A stretch of DNA of 64,000 nucleotides, taken from Streptomyces pristinaespiralis. Its GTDB lineage: Bacteria > Actinomycetota > Actinomycetes > Streptomycetales > Streptomycetaceae. Shown here one piece after another: positions 45,242 to 54,305 of this stretch. Positions within the stretch are counted from its first letter, which is position 1. Each line of letters opens with the position of its first letter. The position numbers were made by a program, and so were the translations under genes. The notes below the pieces were generated by a model that saw nothing but the letters and a program-made list of their open reading frames with translations, made no database searches and was not told the DNA's origin. The stretch covers positions 8,429,501 through 8,493,500 of the forward strand of contig NZ_CP011340.1 of the NCBI RefSeq assembly GCF_001278075.1, read 5' to 3'.

Positions 45242-47143
45242 ATGACCGACACCGACTCCGAAACCCCGGGCGTCGAAAGCACTACCTCAGGCCGCGGTTC
45301 AGCGCCCCTGACGAGTCAGCAGCCGCCTGGAGGCCTGCCCCCCAGTGGCGGTGTCGAGCAGGAGGTCGGGAAGGTTGCAGGCACTGAGGACTCCACACCG
45401 TTGAAGTTTCACGTCGCCCTTTCCCCAGATGCGTATCTGCAGCTCGACGACGTGGTCAGCACCCGTCGGCAGATCCCCGGCTACGGCGAGGTCGTCACCT
45501 CAGGGGTGGTGACGGAGGTGGTCGCCCGCCACGAGGGCGCCGCGTTCGGCTCGGATGTGTTCCTCATTGCGGACGGGATCTTGCCGGCGACCGTGCAGGA
45601 GATCGCTGAGGTCACCACCACCCGCGTCGAGCCCGAGTGCTACGTCCCGCCACGCCCCGGCGCAGTCGCGATCCGGGCGGCGGGTGCTGACCGGGACGCC
45701 GCCTTGTACTTCGACAAGATGGACGCGCGGATCCCCGCCGGCATCGGCCGTGACGGCGAACCGATCTATCTCAACCTCGAGTTCCTCGACGGTACCCGCG
45801 GCGCCCACGTGTCGATCTCAGGCATCTCCGGGGTGGCGACCAAGACCAGCTTCGCGCTGTTCCTGTTGCACTCGCTGTTCACCTCGGGTGCCCTGGGAGG
45901 CCGCGCGGTCAACGCCAAGGCCCTGATCTTCTCGGTCAAGGGCGAGGACCTGCTGTTCGTCGACCAGCCCAACACCCGCCTCGACGAGACGCTACGCGCC
46001 GCGTACGCGCGGCTCGGCCTGCCCGCTCGACCCTTTGCCTCCGCCGGCTTCTACGCGCCGCCGCTGCCTGGTGATACCACCGGCCGCCCCCACGTCACCG
46101 GCCGGACCAGTGGCGTCACCGCGTTCTGGTGGACGCTCGCGGAGTTCTGCCAACGCGAACTGCTCCCGTACGTGTTCGCCGACGTCGAAGACGAGAAGAA
46201 CCAGTACACGATCGTCGTGCACCAGGTCACCAGCCGGCTGCGCCACGAGGCCCAGGCCGCAGGGAACGACGGCGCGGTCGCCATCGACGGAACCACTATC
46301 CGCACCTGGGCAGAGATGATCGAGTTCATCTCCCAGAAGGTCACCGACGAGGGCACACGCGCCCACTGGGCGGGGCCGGCGGTGGGAATGGGTACCGTCA
46401 ACGCATTCGTGCGGCGGCTGCGGTCGTCCCAAAGGCCGCTGGGCCCCCTGCTTCGTGGCGACCTGAGCACGGTCACCGACCGTCCGGTCACGCACTCCAT
46501 CGACACCTCGGGGCAGCAGGTCACCGTCGTGGATCTGCACAACCTGCCGGAGCGGGCCCAACGCTTCGTTGTGGGTGTCGTGCTAGCCGCGGAGACCGAC
46601 CGCAAGGAGCAAGCCGGTCCGGGCGGGCTGCTGTTCACGATGATCGACGAGCTGAACAAGTACGCGCCCCGCGAGGGCTCCTCACCGATCAAGGACGTCC
46701 TGCTCGACATCGCCGAACGCGGCCGCTCGCTCGGCATCATCCTCATTGGCGCTCAGCAGACCGCCTCCGAGGTGGAACGGCGCATCGTGTCGAACTCCTC
46801 GATCAAGATCGTCGGCCGGCTCGATCCCGCCGAGGCCGGCCGCCCTGAGTATGGCTTCCTGCCCACCTCGCAGCGGCAGCGCGCCACCCTCGCCAAGCCC
46901 GGCACCATGTTCGTCTCCCAGCCCGAGATCCCGGTGCCGCTGGCCGTCGAATTCCCCTTCCCCGCTTGGGCCACCCGTCTCTCCGAGGTCGCCGACCCCA
47001 CCTTCACTACCGGCACCTCGCCTGCTGACTCGAACGCCGGTGGTGCGGCGCGACCGGACCCGTTCAGCAAGCTGCCCCAGACCCAGAGCGACTCGTGGTT
47101 CGACGACCCCGACGATGGGGCCATCGACGAGCCGCCCTTCTGA
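45242..47143 (+). CDS. herA: HerA-like bipolar DNA translocase ATPase
   Basis: This 633-residue protein starts at ATG 45242 behind AGGGACC. After a disordered N-terminus (residues 1-45) comes a beta-barrel HAS-type domain ('DDVVSTRRQIPGYGEVVTSG', 'GSDVFLIADGILPATVQEI'). The FtsK/HerA motor follows: Walker A 'GISGVATKTS' (Lys201, Thr202), Walker B 'LLFTMIDELNKYAP' (Asp469, Glu470), and the HerA-specific 'GRSLGIILIGAQQTASEVER' and 'KIVGRLDPAEAGRPEYG'. HerA hexamers pump DNA and activate the partner nuclease NurA. The sbcD, sbcC and nurA-like genes follow, making this the first gene of an end-resection operon. Confidence 0.88.
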   Translation: MTDTDSETPGVESTTSGRGSAPLTSQQPPGGLPPSGGVEQEVGKVAGTEDSTPLKFHVALSPDAYLQLDDVVSTRRQIPGYGEVVTSGVVTEVVARHEGAAFGSDVFLIADGILPATVQEIAEVTTTRVEPECYVPPRPGAVAIRAAGADRDAALYFDKMDARIPAGIGRDGEPIYLNLEFLDGTRGAHVSISGISGVATKTSFALFLLHSLFTSGALGGRAVNAKALIFSVKGEDLLFVDQPNTRLDETLRAAYARLGLPARPFASAGFYAPPLPGDTTGRPHVTGRTSGVTAFWWTLAEFCQRELLPYVFADVEDEKNQYTIVVHQVTSRLRHEAQAAGNDGAVAIDGTTIRTWAEMIEFISQKVTDEGTRAHWAGPAVGMGTVNAFVRRLRSSQRPLGPLLRGDLSTVTDRPVTHSIDTSGQQVTVVDLHNLPERAQRFVVGVVLAAETDRKEQAGPGGLLFTMIDELNKYAPREGSSPIKDVLLDIAERGRSLGIILIGAQQTASEVERRIVSNSSIKIVGRLDPAEAGRPEYGFLPTSQRQRATLAKPGTMFVSQPEIPVPLAVEFPFPAWATRLSEVADPTFTTGTSPADSNAGGAARPDPFSKLPQTQSDSWFDDPDDGAIDEPPF

Positions 47144-47220
47144 CGTCCGCCGACGCGCTTTCAGATCACGCCTGACGCAATCCGCTGCTCTGCTTCAGCC
47201 ATCCGAAAAGGACCGACCCG

Positions 47221-48390
47221 GTGAAGTTTCTGCATACCTCCGACTGGCATGTCGGCAAGACCCTCAAGGGCCGTAACCGGCTCGAGGAGCAGGCAGGCGT
47301 ACTGCGTGAGATCACCCAGATAGCCGTCGGCAACGACGTCGATGCTGTCCTCATCGCTGGCGATCTCTACGAGAACGCCGCGCCCACCGCGGACGCCCAA
47401 AGGCTTGTCGTGCGCACCCTGCTGCAACTGGCCAAGCAGGACATCGAGGTCGTCCTGATCGCCGGCAACCACGACCACGGTGCCACACTCGAGGCCTACA
47501 AGCCGCTGATGGACATCGCCGGCATCCACGTCTATGGCCAGGCCCGCCCGGCCGCAAAGGGCGGCGTGCACAGCTTCCGCGCCAAGTCCACCGACGAGCG
47601 CGTCAACGTCGCCGTTCTGCCGTTTCTCTCCCAGCGCTACGCCGTCCGCGCCGCGGAGATCATCGCCAACACCCCGTCCCAGAACGTCGGCGCCTACGAC
47701 CAGCTCATCCGAGATGTCCTGGACAACCTGACAGGGGCTTTCACCTCCGACGCCGTCAACATCGTCATGGCCCACCTGACGTGCACCGGCGGCGTCTTCG
47801 GCGGCGGCGAGCGGGCAGCCCAATCGATCATGGAATACCACGTGCCCGCCGCTATCTTCCCCGTCGAAGCGCACTACGTGGCCCTGGGCCACCTGCACCG
47901 CCGACAGACGATCCCGGCCGCCTGCCCGGTGCACTACAGCGGATCCCCCTATGCGATCGACTTCGGCGAGCAGAACAACACCCACGTGGTCTGCCTCGTC
48001 GAAGCCTCTCCCGGCACCCCCGCGAAGATCACCGACATCCCGGTCACTGCCGGCCGCAGGCTGCGCACCATCGAGGGGACCGTCGCCCAGCTCACCGCCG
48101 ACCCCGCCGTCTACGGCGAGGACTACCTCCGGCTCGTGATCACCCAGCCCGCCTACGCCAGCATGCGCGACGACCTGCTGGAAGCCCTCCCCAACGCCCT
48201 CGAAATCCGCATCCACCCCGACCACGCGAGCACCGGCGCCACGGCGGGCATCGCCACCCACCAGCCGACCAAGACGCCTGCGCAACTGTTCTCCGACTAC
48301 TGCCACAGCGTCGGCGTCAGCGACGACCGGGTCACGGCCCTGTTCAACCACCTGCACGACGACCTGACCCGCTCGACCGCCCGCTCCTGA
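47221..48390 (+). CDS. sbcD: Mre11/SbcD-family nuclease
   Basis: This 389-residue protein starts at GTG 47221 after AAAAGGA. All metallophosphoesterase motifs are intact: 'TSDWHVGKTL' (Asp8, His10), 'LIAGDLYENAAPTADA', 'LIAGNHDHGATLEAYKPLMD', 'MAHLT' and 'ALGHLHRRQTIP'. The C-terminal capping domain is present. With the SbcC encoded 38 bases downstream it would form the Mn-dependent endo/exonuclease that opens DNA ends and hairpins. It lies 77 bases behind herA. A second, housekeeping sbcCD is expected elsewhere in the chromosome (inference). Confidence 0.93.
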   Translation: MKFLHTSDWHVGKTLKGRNRLEEQAGVLREITQIAVGNDVDAVLIAGDLYENAAPTADAQRLVVRTLLQLAKQDIEVVLIAGNHDHGATLEAYKPLMDIAGIHVYGQARPAAKGGVHSFRAKSTDERVNVAVLPFLSQRYAVRAAEIIANTPSQNVGAYDQLIRDVLDNLTGAFTSDAVNIVMAHLTCTGGVFGGGERAAQSIMEYHVPAAIFPVEAHYVALGHLHRRQTIPAACPVHYSGSPYAIDFGEQNNTHVVCLVEASPGTPAKITDIPVTAGRRLRTIEGTVAQLTADPAVYGEDYLRLVITQPAYASMRDDLLEALPNALEIRIHPDHASTGATAGIATHQPTKTPAQLFSDYCHSVGVSDDRVTALFNHLHDDLTRSTARS

Positions 48391-48428
48391 CCCAGCGGCC
48401 CTGACACCCGCTAAAGGAATCCCTCAAC

Positions 48429-51400
48429 ATGCGCCCCGTTCGCCTGGAGCTCAACGGCTTCGCCGGTTTCCGCGCTCCCACCGTGGTCGACTTCACCAAC
48501 GCCGACTACTTCGCCCTCGTCGGCCCCACCGGGTCAGGCAAGTCCACCGTTCTCGATGCCCTCACCTTCGCCCTGTACGGCTCGGCCTACCGGTGGGGCC
48601 GCAGCAACGCCATCGCCTACGCGCTCGCCCCCACGAGCAACCGCTGCACGGTCTCGCTCACCTTCGACGTCGCATCCCAGCGCTACCAAGTCGCCCGCGA
48701 AGTCCGCCGCGTCGGCCAACAGATCCAGCAAAAGACCGTCAGCCTGGTGAAGTTCGCCGACCCCACGGCGGTCGTCACCGACGCAGACGGGCCACAGCCG
48801 GAAGTACTGGCCGGAGAAATCAAGGAACTCAACGCCGCCATCGAGCAGTTGCTCGGACTGTCCTTCGACGACTTCTGCCAGTGCGTCGTCCTGCCCCAGG
48901 GCGACTTCGCCCGCTTCCTGTCCGCCAACGCCCGCGACCGGCAGCAGATCCTGCTCAAGCTGCTCGGAGCCGCCCACTACGAAGGCATCGGCAAACGCGC
49001 CGGCGCCCAGGCGGCTGAAGCAGCCAAGGAGATCGCGGTCCTCACCGACCAGCTGAGCCGGCACGCCGACGCTACCCCGCAAGCCGAGGCCGACGCCCAG
49101 GCACGCCTCTCGGCACTGGGACAGCTGGCCGCCACCGTCGACCAGCTCGTGCCCCGCGTCGCCGAGGCACACTCCCGCGCCGACGACGCCCACGCACGTG
49201 TCGCCACTCTGCGCACCGAACTCGCCCGGCTCACCCCCCTCCGCACCCCGGACGGCATCGGAGAGCTGCAGCGCCGTGCCGTGGAGGCCCAGACAGCCGC
49301 CCACAAGGCCCGCGACGCCGCCGACGCGGCTGCCCAGACCCTGGCCGACGCCACCAAAGCTGCCCAATCCGGCCCGCAGCGCGCTGTCCTCAACATTGCC
49401 CGCGACCGCTACACCGAGAAGGCCGGCTTGGCCGGGCGCCGCGACGCAGTCATCGCGGCTGCGCAGCGTGCCCGCCAAGAGCTGGCGCAGAGCGAGGAGC
49501 GGCTACGGGCGCTGGCAGACGCCGTCACTAAGGCTCGCCGCACCGCCGAGGAGACCCGCGGCCGCCGCGACCGGGTACAACAGGCGTACGCGGCATTGCA
49601 GCGTCGCCAACAGATGCTGGCTCCCGTCCGAACCCCCGACGGTGCCAGTGATCTGACCAGCCGGGCAGCGGCTCTGGCACGGCAGGCCGACGCCGCCGCC
49701 ACCCAGCTGGCCGCGGCCCGCGACCGGCACAACCAGTCCGCTTCCGCGCTCACCGCCGCCGGCGACGGCAGCCGGCTCACCGAGGCGCGCGAGGTACTCG
49801 ACCAGCTCCTCCACGTCACCAGCTCCCTCACCGACGCCACCAGCGAGCTGGATGACGCCGTGGAGGCAGTCGCCCAGGCCGACAGTGCGGTCACCGGCGC
49901 GCAGGTGCGTCTCGACGCGGCCACGGCCGCCCTCGAGGAAGCCCGCACCCTCGCCGGTGCCGCCCAGCTACGCCCTCAGCTCCAGGTGGGCCACGCCTGC
50001 CCGGTCTGCGAGCAGAGCGTCACCATCCTCCCGCCGCCGCTGTCCGACCCGGCCCTGGCCGCCGCCCAGGCCGCGCGTGACGCTGCGGTCCGCGAACACC
50101 GTGACCTGCTTTCCCAGCGTCAGGCCGCCACCAGGACGGTTGCCGCCAAGCAGCGCGCCGCGGACACCCTGACCCAGCGGCGCACCCTGCTCGATGAGCG
50201 GCTGGGCACGCTGTTGCCCGATCGTCCTGCCGACACCGAACGCGACTGCGACGCCGACCGCGCCCATCTTGACGAACGCGCTGCAGCCCGTGACCAGTTG
50301 GTCGCCGCCGAGCAGCAGGCACGTGCCGCGGTACAGGAGGCCGAAGCCGCGCACACCTCCGCCACTGCGGCCGTCGCCACGCTGCAAAGGGAGATCGATC
50401 GCACCCGCAGCGGACTCCACACGCAACTGGGCGCCCTGGCCGAACTCGACCCGCCTGCCGTCGACACCCATGACGTGACCGCCGCCTGGTCCGACCTGCA
50501 AGCGTGGGCCCAGGCCCAGAGGTCCACGGTGGAAGACGACCTTTCAGCCGCCCAGGCCGAGGCCGCCACCTCGCATCAGGCCCACCAGGACGCGACCGCC
50601 ACGCTGGAAGTAGCCGAGCAAGCACACGCCACCGCCCACAGCGTCCACACCATCGCCGTCCAGCAGAGCGCAGCCGCCGACCACGCGCAGAGCACCCTGA
50701 CCGACCGCCTGAGCGAACTGCAGACGCTGCTGGACCAGGCGCCGCCCGCAGATGCACTGCCGGGCCTGTTGGAGGAATGCGACCGCCTCGAAGCGGCCGT
50801 GGAGACCGCCACAGCCGAGGCAAGTCAGACACGCGAGGCACTCAAGGCGGCGGAGGCCGAACAGCAGCAGTGGCAGGCTCGCACCGCGACCGCCTGGTCC
50901 GAGCTGACTGCTGCCCGGGACGCGGTGGCGGCCCTTAAACCGCCGAGCCTGGACACCGACGACCTCGCCGCCGCCTGGGCCAGCCTGGCCGCCTGGGCCA
51001 TCCGCGCGGCCGACGACCGGCAGGCGGACACCCTGCGCGCGCAAGCCGACGCCCACACCGCACACAGCGAAGCCGACCAACTCCTGGGCCAACTGGAGGG
51101 TCTGCTGCGCGACCACGACCTGGATCCCCAAGACCTCGGCGACGGCTCCGAGCGCGCCGCCCAGGCCCCCCGGGTGGTAGCGGTCGCAGCCGAGCGGGCC
51201 CGGGGCCGGGTAGAGATGATCCAGCGCAGCCTCGCCGACGCCGCCGCCATACAGGACAAGATCGACAGCGCCCGCACCCAGCAACAGGTGGCCGCCGAGC
51301 TGGCCAGGCTGATGCGGTCCAACAAGTTCCCGCAGTGGCTGGCCGATTCAGCCCTCGACATCCTGGTCGCGGGTGCCTCGCAGTCGCTGCGCCGGTTGTC

Positions 51401-51782
51401 GGGTGACCGATTCGACCTCAGCCACCACAAAGGCGAGTTCTACGTCATCGACCACTCCGACGCCGACTCACAACGCTCGGTTCGCACCCTGTCCGGCGGC
51501 GAAACCTTCCAGGCCAGCCTTTCACTGGCGTTGGCCCTGTCCGACCAGCTGGCCGGCATGGGCGGCGCGACGAAGCTCGAGTCCATATTCCTCGACGAAG
51601 GATTCGGCACCCTTGATCCCGACTCGCTCGAGATGGTCGCCGACACCCTGGAGAATCTCGCCCAAGGGGAGCGGATGGTCGGGGTGATCACCCACGTCAC
51701 CGGGCTCGCCGAACGGGTGCCGGTCCGCTTTCAAGTACACCGCGACCCCCACACTTCCGTCGTCACCCGGGAAGGCACATGA
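48429..51782 (+). CDS. sbcC: Rad50/SbcC-family SMC-like ATPase
   Basis: This 1117-residue protein has the full SMC-like plan. The Walker A is 'LVGPTGSGKSTVLDAL' (residues 31-46) with Q-loop '...VVLPQGDFARFLSANARDRQ'. Two long Ala/Gln-rich coiled-coil arms flank a zinc hook Cys524-Pro-Val-Cys527 ('HACPVCEQS'). The C-terminal signature is 'VRTLSGGETFQASLSLALAL' and Walker B 'ESIFLDEGFGTLDPDSLEMV'. It tethers DNA ends and regulates SbcD by ATP. The stop overlaps the next gene by four bases (ATGA). Ribosome site AAAGGAA. Confidence 0.95.
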   Translation: MRPVRLELNGFAGFRAPTVVDFTNADYFALVGPTGSGKSTVLDALTFALYGSAYRWGRSNAIAYALAPTSNRCTVSLTFDVASQRYQVAREVRRVGQQIQQKTVSLVKFADPTAVVTDADGPQPEVLAGEIKELNAAIEQLLGLSFDDFCQCVVLPQGDFARFLSANARDRQQILLKLLGAAHYEGIGKRAGAQAAEAAKEIAVLTDQLSRHADATPQAEADAQARLSALGQLAATVDQLVPRVAEAHSRADDAHARVATLRTELARLTPLRTPDGIGELQRRAVEAQTAAHKARDAADAAAQTLADATKAAQSGPQRAVLNIARDRYTEKAGLAGRRDAVIAAAQRARQELAQSEERLRALADAVTKARRTAEETRGRRDRVQQAYAALQRRQQMLAPVRTPDGASDLTSRAAALARQADAAATQLAAARDRHNQSASALTAAGDGSRLTEAREVLDQLLHVTSSLTDATSELDDAVEAVAQADSAVTGAQVRLDAATAALEEARTLAGAAQLRPQLQVGHACPVCEQSVTILPPPLSDPALAAAQAARDAAVREHRDLLSQRQAATRTVAAKQRAADTLTQRRTLLDERLGTLLPDRPADTERDCDADRAHLDERAAARDQLVAAEQQARAAVQEAEAAHTSATAAVATLQREIDRTRSGLHTQLGALAELDPPAVDTHDVTAAWSDLQAWAQAQRSTVEDDLSAAQAEAATSHQAHQDATATLEVAEQAHATAHSVHTIAVQQSAAADHAQSTLTDRLSELQTLLDQAPPADALPGLLEECDRLEAAVETATAEASQTREALKAAEAEQQQWQARTATAWSELTAARDAVAALKPPSLDTDDLAAAWASLAAWAIRAADDRQADTLRAQADAHTAHSEADQLLGQLEGLLRDHDLDPQDLGDGSERAAQAPRVVAVAAERARGRVEMIQRSLADAAAIQDKIDSARTQQQVAAELARLMRSNKFPQWLADSALDILVAGASQSLRRLSGDRFDLSHHKGEFYVIDHSDADSQRSVRTLSGGETFQASLSLALALSDQLAGMGGATKLESIFLDEGFGTLDPDSLEMVADTLENLAQGERMVGVITHVTGLAERVPVRFQVHRDPHTSVVTREGT

Positions 51783-52813
51783 CAAGCACGGCACATGCGG
51801 CCCGGATGCGATTCCATGTCGACGGCTGGGACCCCACCTACGGCTCCAGCGTCGAAAACGCCGAGAACACCATCGGGGACTCGACCGCCAAAGTCATCCC
51901 CGACCTCGAACTCGCCCCGGCCGACTGGAAGCCCATCTCGACCTCCCACGTGCCCGACCCCGGCGCAGTCCTGTTCGTCGACGGCGTACGCCGCGTCGAG
52001 GCCCGCATCTGGATCGAGCAGCCCCCGGCCGCCGAACCGGCCCCAAGCGCCATCAACCACGCCGACGACGCCCAGATGGCACTATGCGCCTCCTATGCGG
52101 CCGGCACCGTGTGCTGCTGCCCCGACCGTGGCGCGCACCTGCTGACCATCGAATCCCGACGCGGCCTGTTCACCACCGCCACCAACGCCGTCGACGTGCC
52201 CACCACGGCCGGTACCTACCAGGCCAACATCACCTTTGAGGACCAGGAAGAAAACCTTGCAGTGCTGCTCTCAGCGGCACTGCAACGCCGACTCGGCGAC
52301 CTTGAAATTCTCGTCGCCGTCAACGCCCGCACTGCCCTGGCCAGCCACGGCGTCGCCGCCGGCTCGGACCTGCTGGTGGTGGACGGTCCGCTGCGCGGCC
52401 GCACCCATCTGCCGCGAGCGCTGGGGCTCATCAAATCCCACCGCACCGCCTACCTGCCGCCCGACCTGCACGCGATGGTCAGCGCCCTGGCCGCCGGCGA
52501 ACGCACCCCGGTGTTCTTGATGGGCACCTCCTGGGACCGGCACGCCTGGTACCTACGCCTACCGTGTACGCCCGGGGCCCCGTGGGCCGGAATAGTACGG
52601 CTGGAATGCGCCGCCGACATCCCCACCCCGGAGGCGATCGCGTTGGCCAACCTCTCGCAACTGGTACTGCCGCGGTACGCCAGCTGCGAGTACAAAGACG
52701 CCCGGGCCCCCCAGAACCTGGTGCCGGTCGCCGGGCTGGAGAGGGAACTGCGCCGCCGCCTGGGCAACCCTGCCCTGCTCAGCAGGGCCCTACGCGTGGC
52801 AGCGGCGAGCTGA
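51779..52813 (+). CDS. nurA: NurA-like nuclease
   Basis: This 344-residue protein is translated from ATG 51779, overlapping the sbcC stop. It has the NurA layout: an early acidic strand 'GAVLFVDGVRRVEARIWI' (Asp68), a central region with 'AAGTVCCCPDRGAHLLTIES', then 'SDLLVVDGPLRGRTHLPRAL' (second catalytic Asp), 'GLIKSHRTAYLPPDLHAMV', 'TPVFLMGTSWDRHAWYLRLP' and a C-terminal 'RALRVAAAS'. NurA is an RNase H-like 5'-3' exo/endonuclease that works inside the HerA ring. The call rests on motif order and on the herA-mre11-rad50 context; overall similarity is moderate. Confidence 0.75.
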   Translation: MTSTAHAARMRFHVDGWDPTYGSSVENAENTIGDSTAKVIPDLELAPADWKPISTSHVPDPGAVLFVDGVRRVEARIWIEQPPAAEPAPSAINHADDAQMALCASYAAGTVCCCPDRGAHLLTIESRRGLFTTATNAVDVPTTAGTYQANITFEDQEENLAVLLSAALQRRLGDLEILVAVNARTALASHGVAAGSDLLVVDGPLRGRTHLPRALGLIKSHRTAYLPPDLHAMVSALAAGERTPVFLMGTSWDRHAWYLRLPCTPGAPWAGIVRLECAADIPTPEAIALANLSQLVLPRYASCEYKDARAPQNLVPVAGLERELRRRLGNPALLSRALRVAAAS

Positions 52814-52831
52814 GCCGCAGTTCCTCGCATT

Positions 52832-53270
52832 TCCGCTTCGCGCCGCACCGACTGGCGCCTCCTGCACGGAGCGGACTGGCACCGCAAGTACCACCTGCTG
52901 CGCGCCCACCTCGAATCCGGCGCCGACCCCGCCGCACTCACCTGCGCCACCCTCTTGGCCGGGGTGAAGATCGGCTCCTGGCTGCACCGCCAGCTCACCA
53001 CCTGGCCCACCCTCCACCCCGGCCAGCAGCAACTGATGGCCGCCCTCGGCCTCACCCCCGACACCAACCCGTTCACCCCCGTCCGTCGCGCCCGCCGTAC
53101 CTTCGAGGAGACCGTCCAGCTCCTGGAACTCTTCCTGCACCGCGAAGGCTGCATCCCTGCCGCCCGCGAGACGATCCGCGTCGACGGAGACACCGTCAAG
53201 AGCGGCGCCTGGCTCGCCAAGGCCCGCACCAAGCACGGACGTCTGGTTCGAGGGGGAGTGGACAGCCGAG
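52832..53270 (+). pseudogene. Helicase-associated (HA) repeat remnant
   Basis: The open frame reads 'RRTDWRLLHGADWHRKYHLL', then 'VKIGSWLHRQLTTWPTLHPG', 'LGLTPDTNPFTPVRRARRTF', 'ETVQLLELFLHREGCIPAAR' and 'VKSGAWLAKARTKHGRL'. These are tandem HA domains like those at the end of the helicase at 25672. No start codon or motor domain precedes them and the frame degenerates afterwards. It is a displaced 3' piece of a helicase gene, 19 bases after the nurA-like stop. Confidence 0.65.
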
Positions 53271-53398
53271 GACGCCGTTCCGGCCGTCCTGGTGGTAGAG
53301 GCTGCACACATGGCTACCTCGTGTCAGAGCCTGTACTCTGCCGTGGGCGGACGTGAGCACACAGGCCTCGTCAGTGCCGCCTGGCATGGTTCTGAGTC

Positions 53399-53575
53399 AT
53401 GTTCGACGGACTTCATGACATCGACTGGGCGTCGATGGAGCACGCGTACGGCTCGGCCGAGTAGGTACCGGCGCTGCTGTGGGCGCTGCGCTCCCCGGAC
53501 GCCGAAGAACGCCGCAAGGCTCTCGACCGCTTCTACGGCGCGGTTCATCATCAGCACTGCGCCGTCGACGGCTGA
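53399..53575 (+). pseudogene. 5' fragment of a HEAT-repeat-type gene with an early stop
   Basis: ATG 53399 opens MFDGLHDIDWASMEHAYGSA, then GAG-TAG (stop at 53462-53464), and the frame continues with 'VPALLWALRSPDAEERRKAL' and 'DRFYGAVHHQH' before a second stop at 53573. The pattern matches the N-terminus of larger HEAT-like hypothetical proteins common in Streptomyces. It is broken by a nonsense codon and then truncated. Confidence 0.6.
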
Positions 53576-54006
53576 GTCGACGCCATCCCCGCCCCCGGCC
53601 CGCACGGCACCGCAACCTTCGATCTGATCGTCCGACCCGCCGACGTCGAGACCGTCGCCAAGGACGCCCCCGACGCGGTCATCACCTGCACCAGCGGCGA
53701 CCCCCGGATAACCCACGAGCTGCTGACCGGCATACAGCCACGCGACCTGCTGCGCGCGACCGGCACCCTGCTCCAGCCGCCGGCACCTGGCGAGAACGCC
53801 CGGCTCACTCTCGACGCCCTTGAAGTCCGGTCCTGCGGGACACGGTGCTCGACAGGTATGGCGACTACTGCGTCATCTTCGCCCCCGACCGCGGACCAGA
53901 TCCCGTCTTCACCACGCTCGGGCAGAGGGTCGGCCTAGCGGACAACCCCGACGCCATCGCCCACCTCATCGACATCCACGAACGCGTGGACGACGGCGAC
54001 TTCTGA
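53576..54006 (+). pseudogene. Frameshifted remnant of a second hypothetical gene
   Basis: It directly continues the previous fragment: 'GPHGTATFDLIVRPADVETV', 'AKDAPDAVITCTSGDPRITH' and 'LLRATGTLLQPPAPGENARL', ending 'TLDALEV'. A frameshift at about 53830 leads to 'DTVLDRYGDYCVIFAPDRGP' and 'DAIAHLIDIHERVDDGDF' with TGA 54004-54006. The two parts fit one OB-like protein interrupted by an indel. It has no start codon of its own. Confidence 0.55.
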
Positions 54007-54305
54007 TGGCCGCCACCACCGCTCAGGCCCGAACCGTCCTGGAGCGGTTCCCCGCCGGAGGCCCCCCGCGGCTCCTGGCCGGCCGAAGAGTGCGCCGCCG
54101 CCCAGCGTGCCCAGGGCACCAAGTTCATGGTGGAAGTTCCGTCGATCTTGTGACTGCCGGTCAGACGATCGCAGACAGTCATGCCACCCGCCTCGAGGAT
54201 GGACGTCCCGGGGTGAGCATCCGGCTTGGACGATCGATATCGGCTGATGGTCCGCCGCCCACGTCCTTAACCTGATCACAGCAGAAACTTACTGAAGGGG
54301 TGGGC
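54007..54305. other. Gap behind the remnants
   Basis: A short protein-like run near 54006-54110 ('MAATTAQARTVLERFPAGGP') suggests one more decayed gene start. The remainder holds nothing recognised apart from the ribosome site for 54306. Confidence 0.3.
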
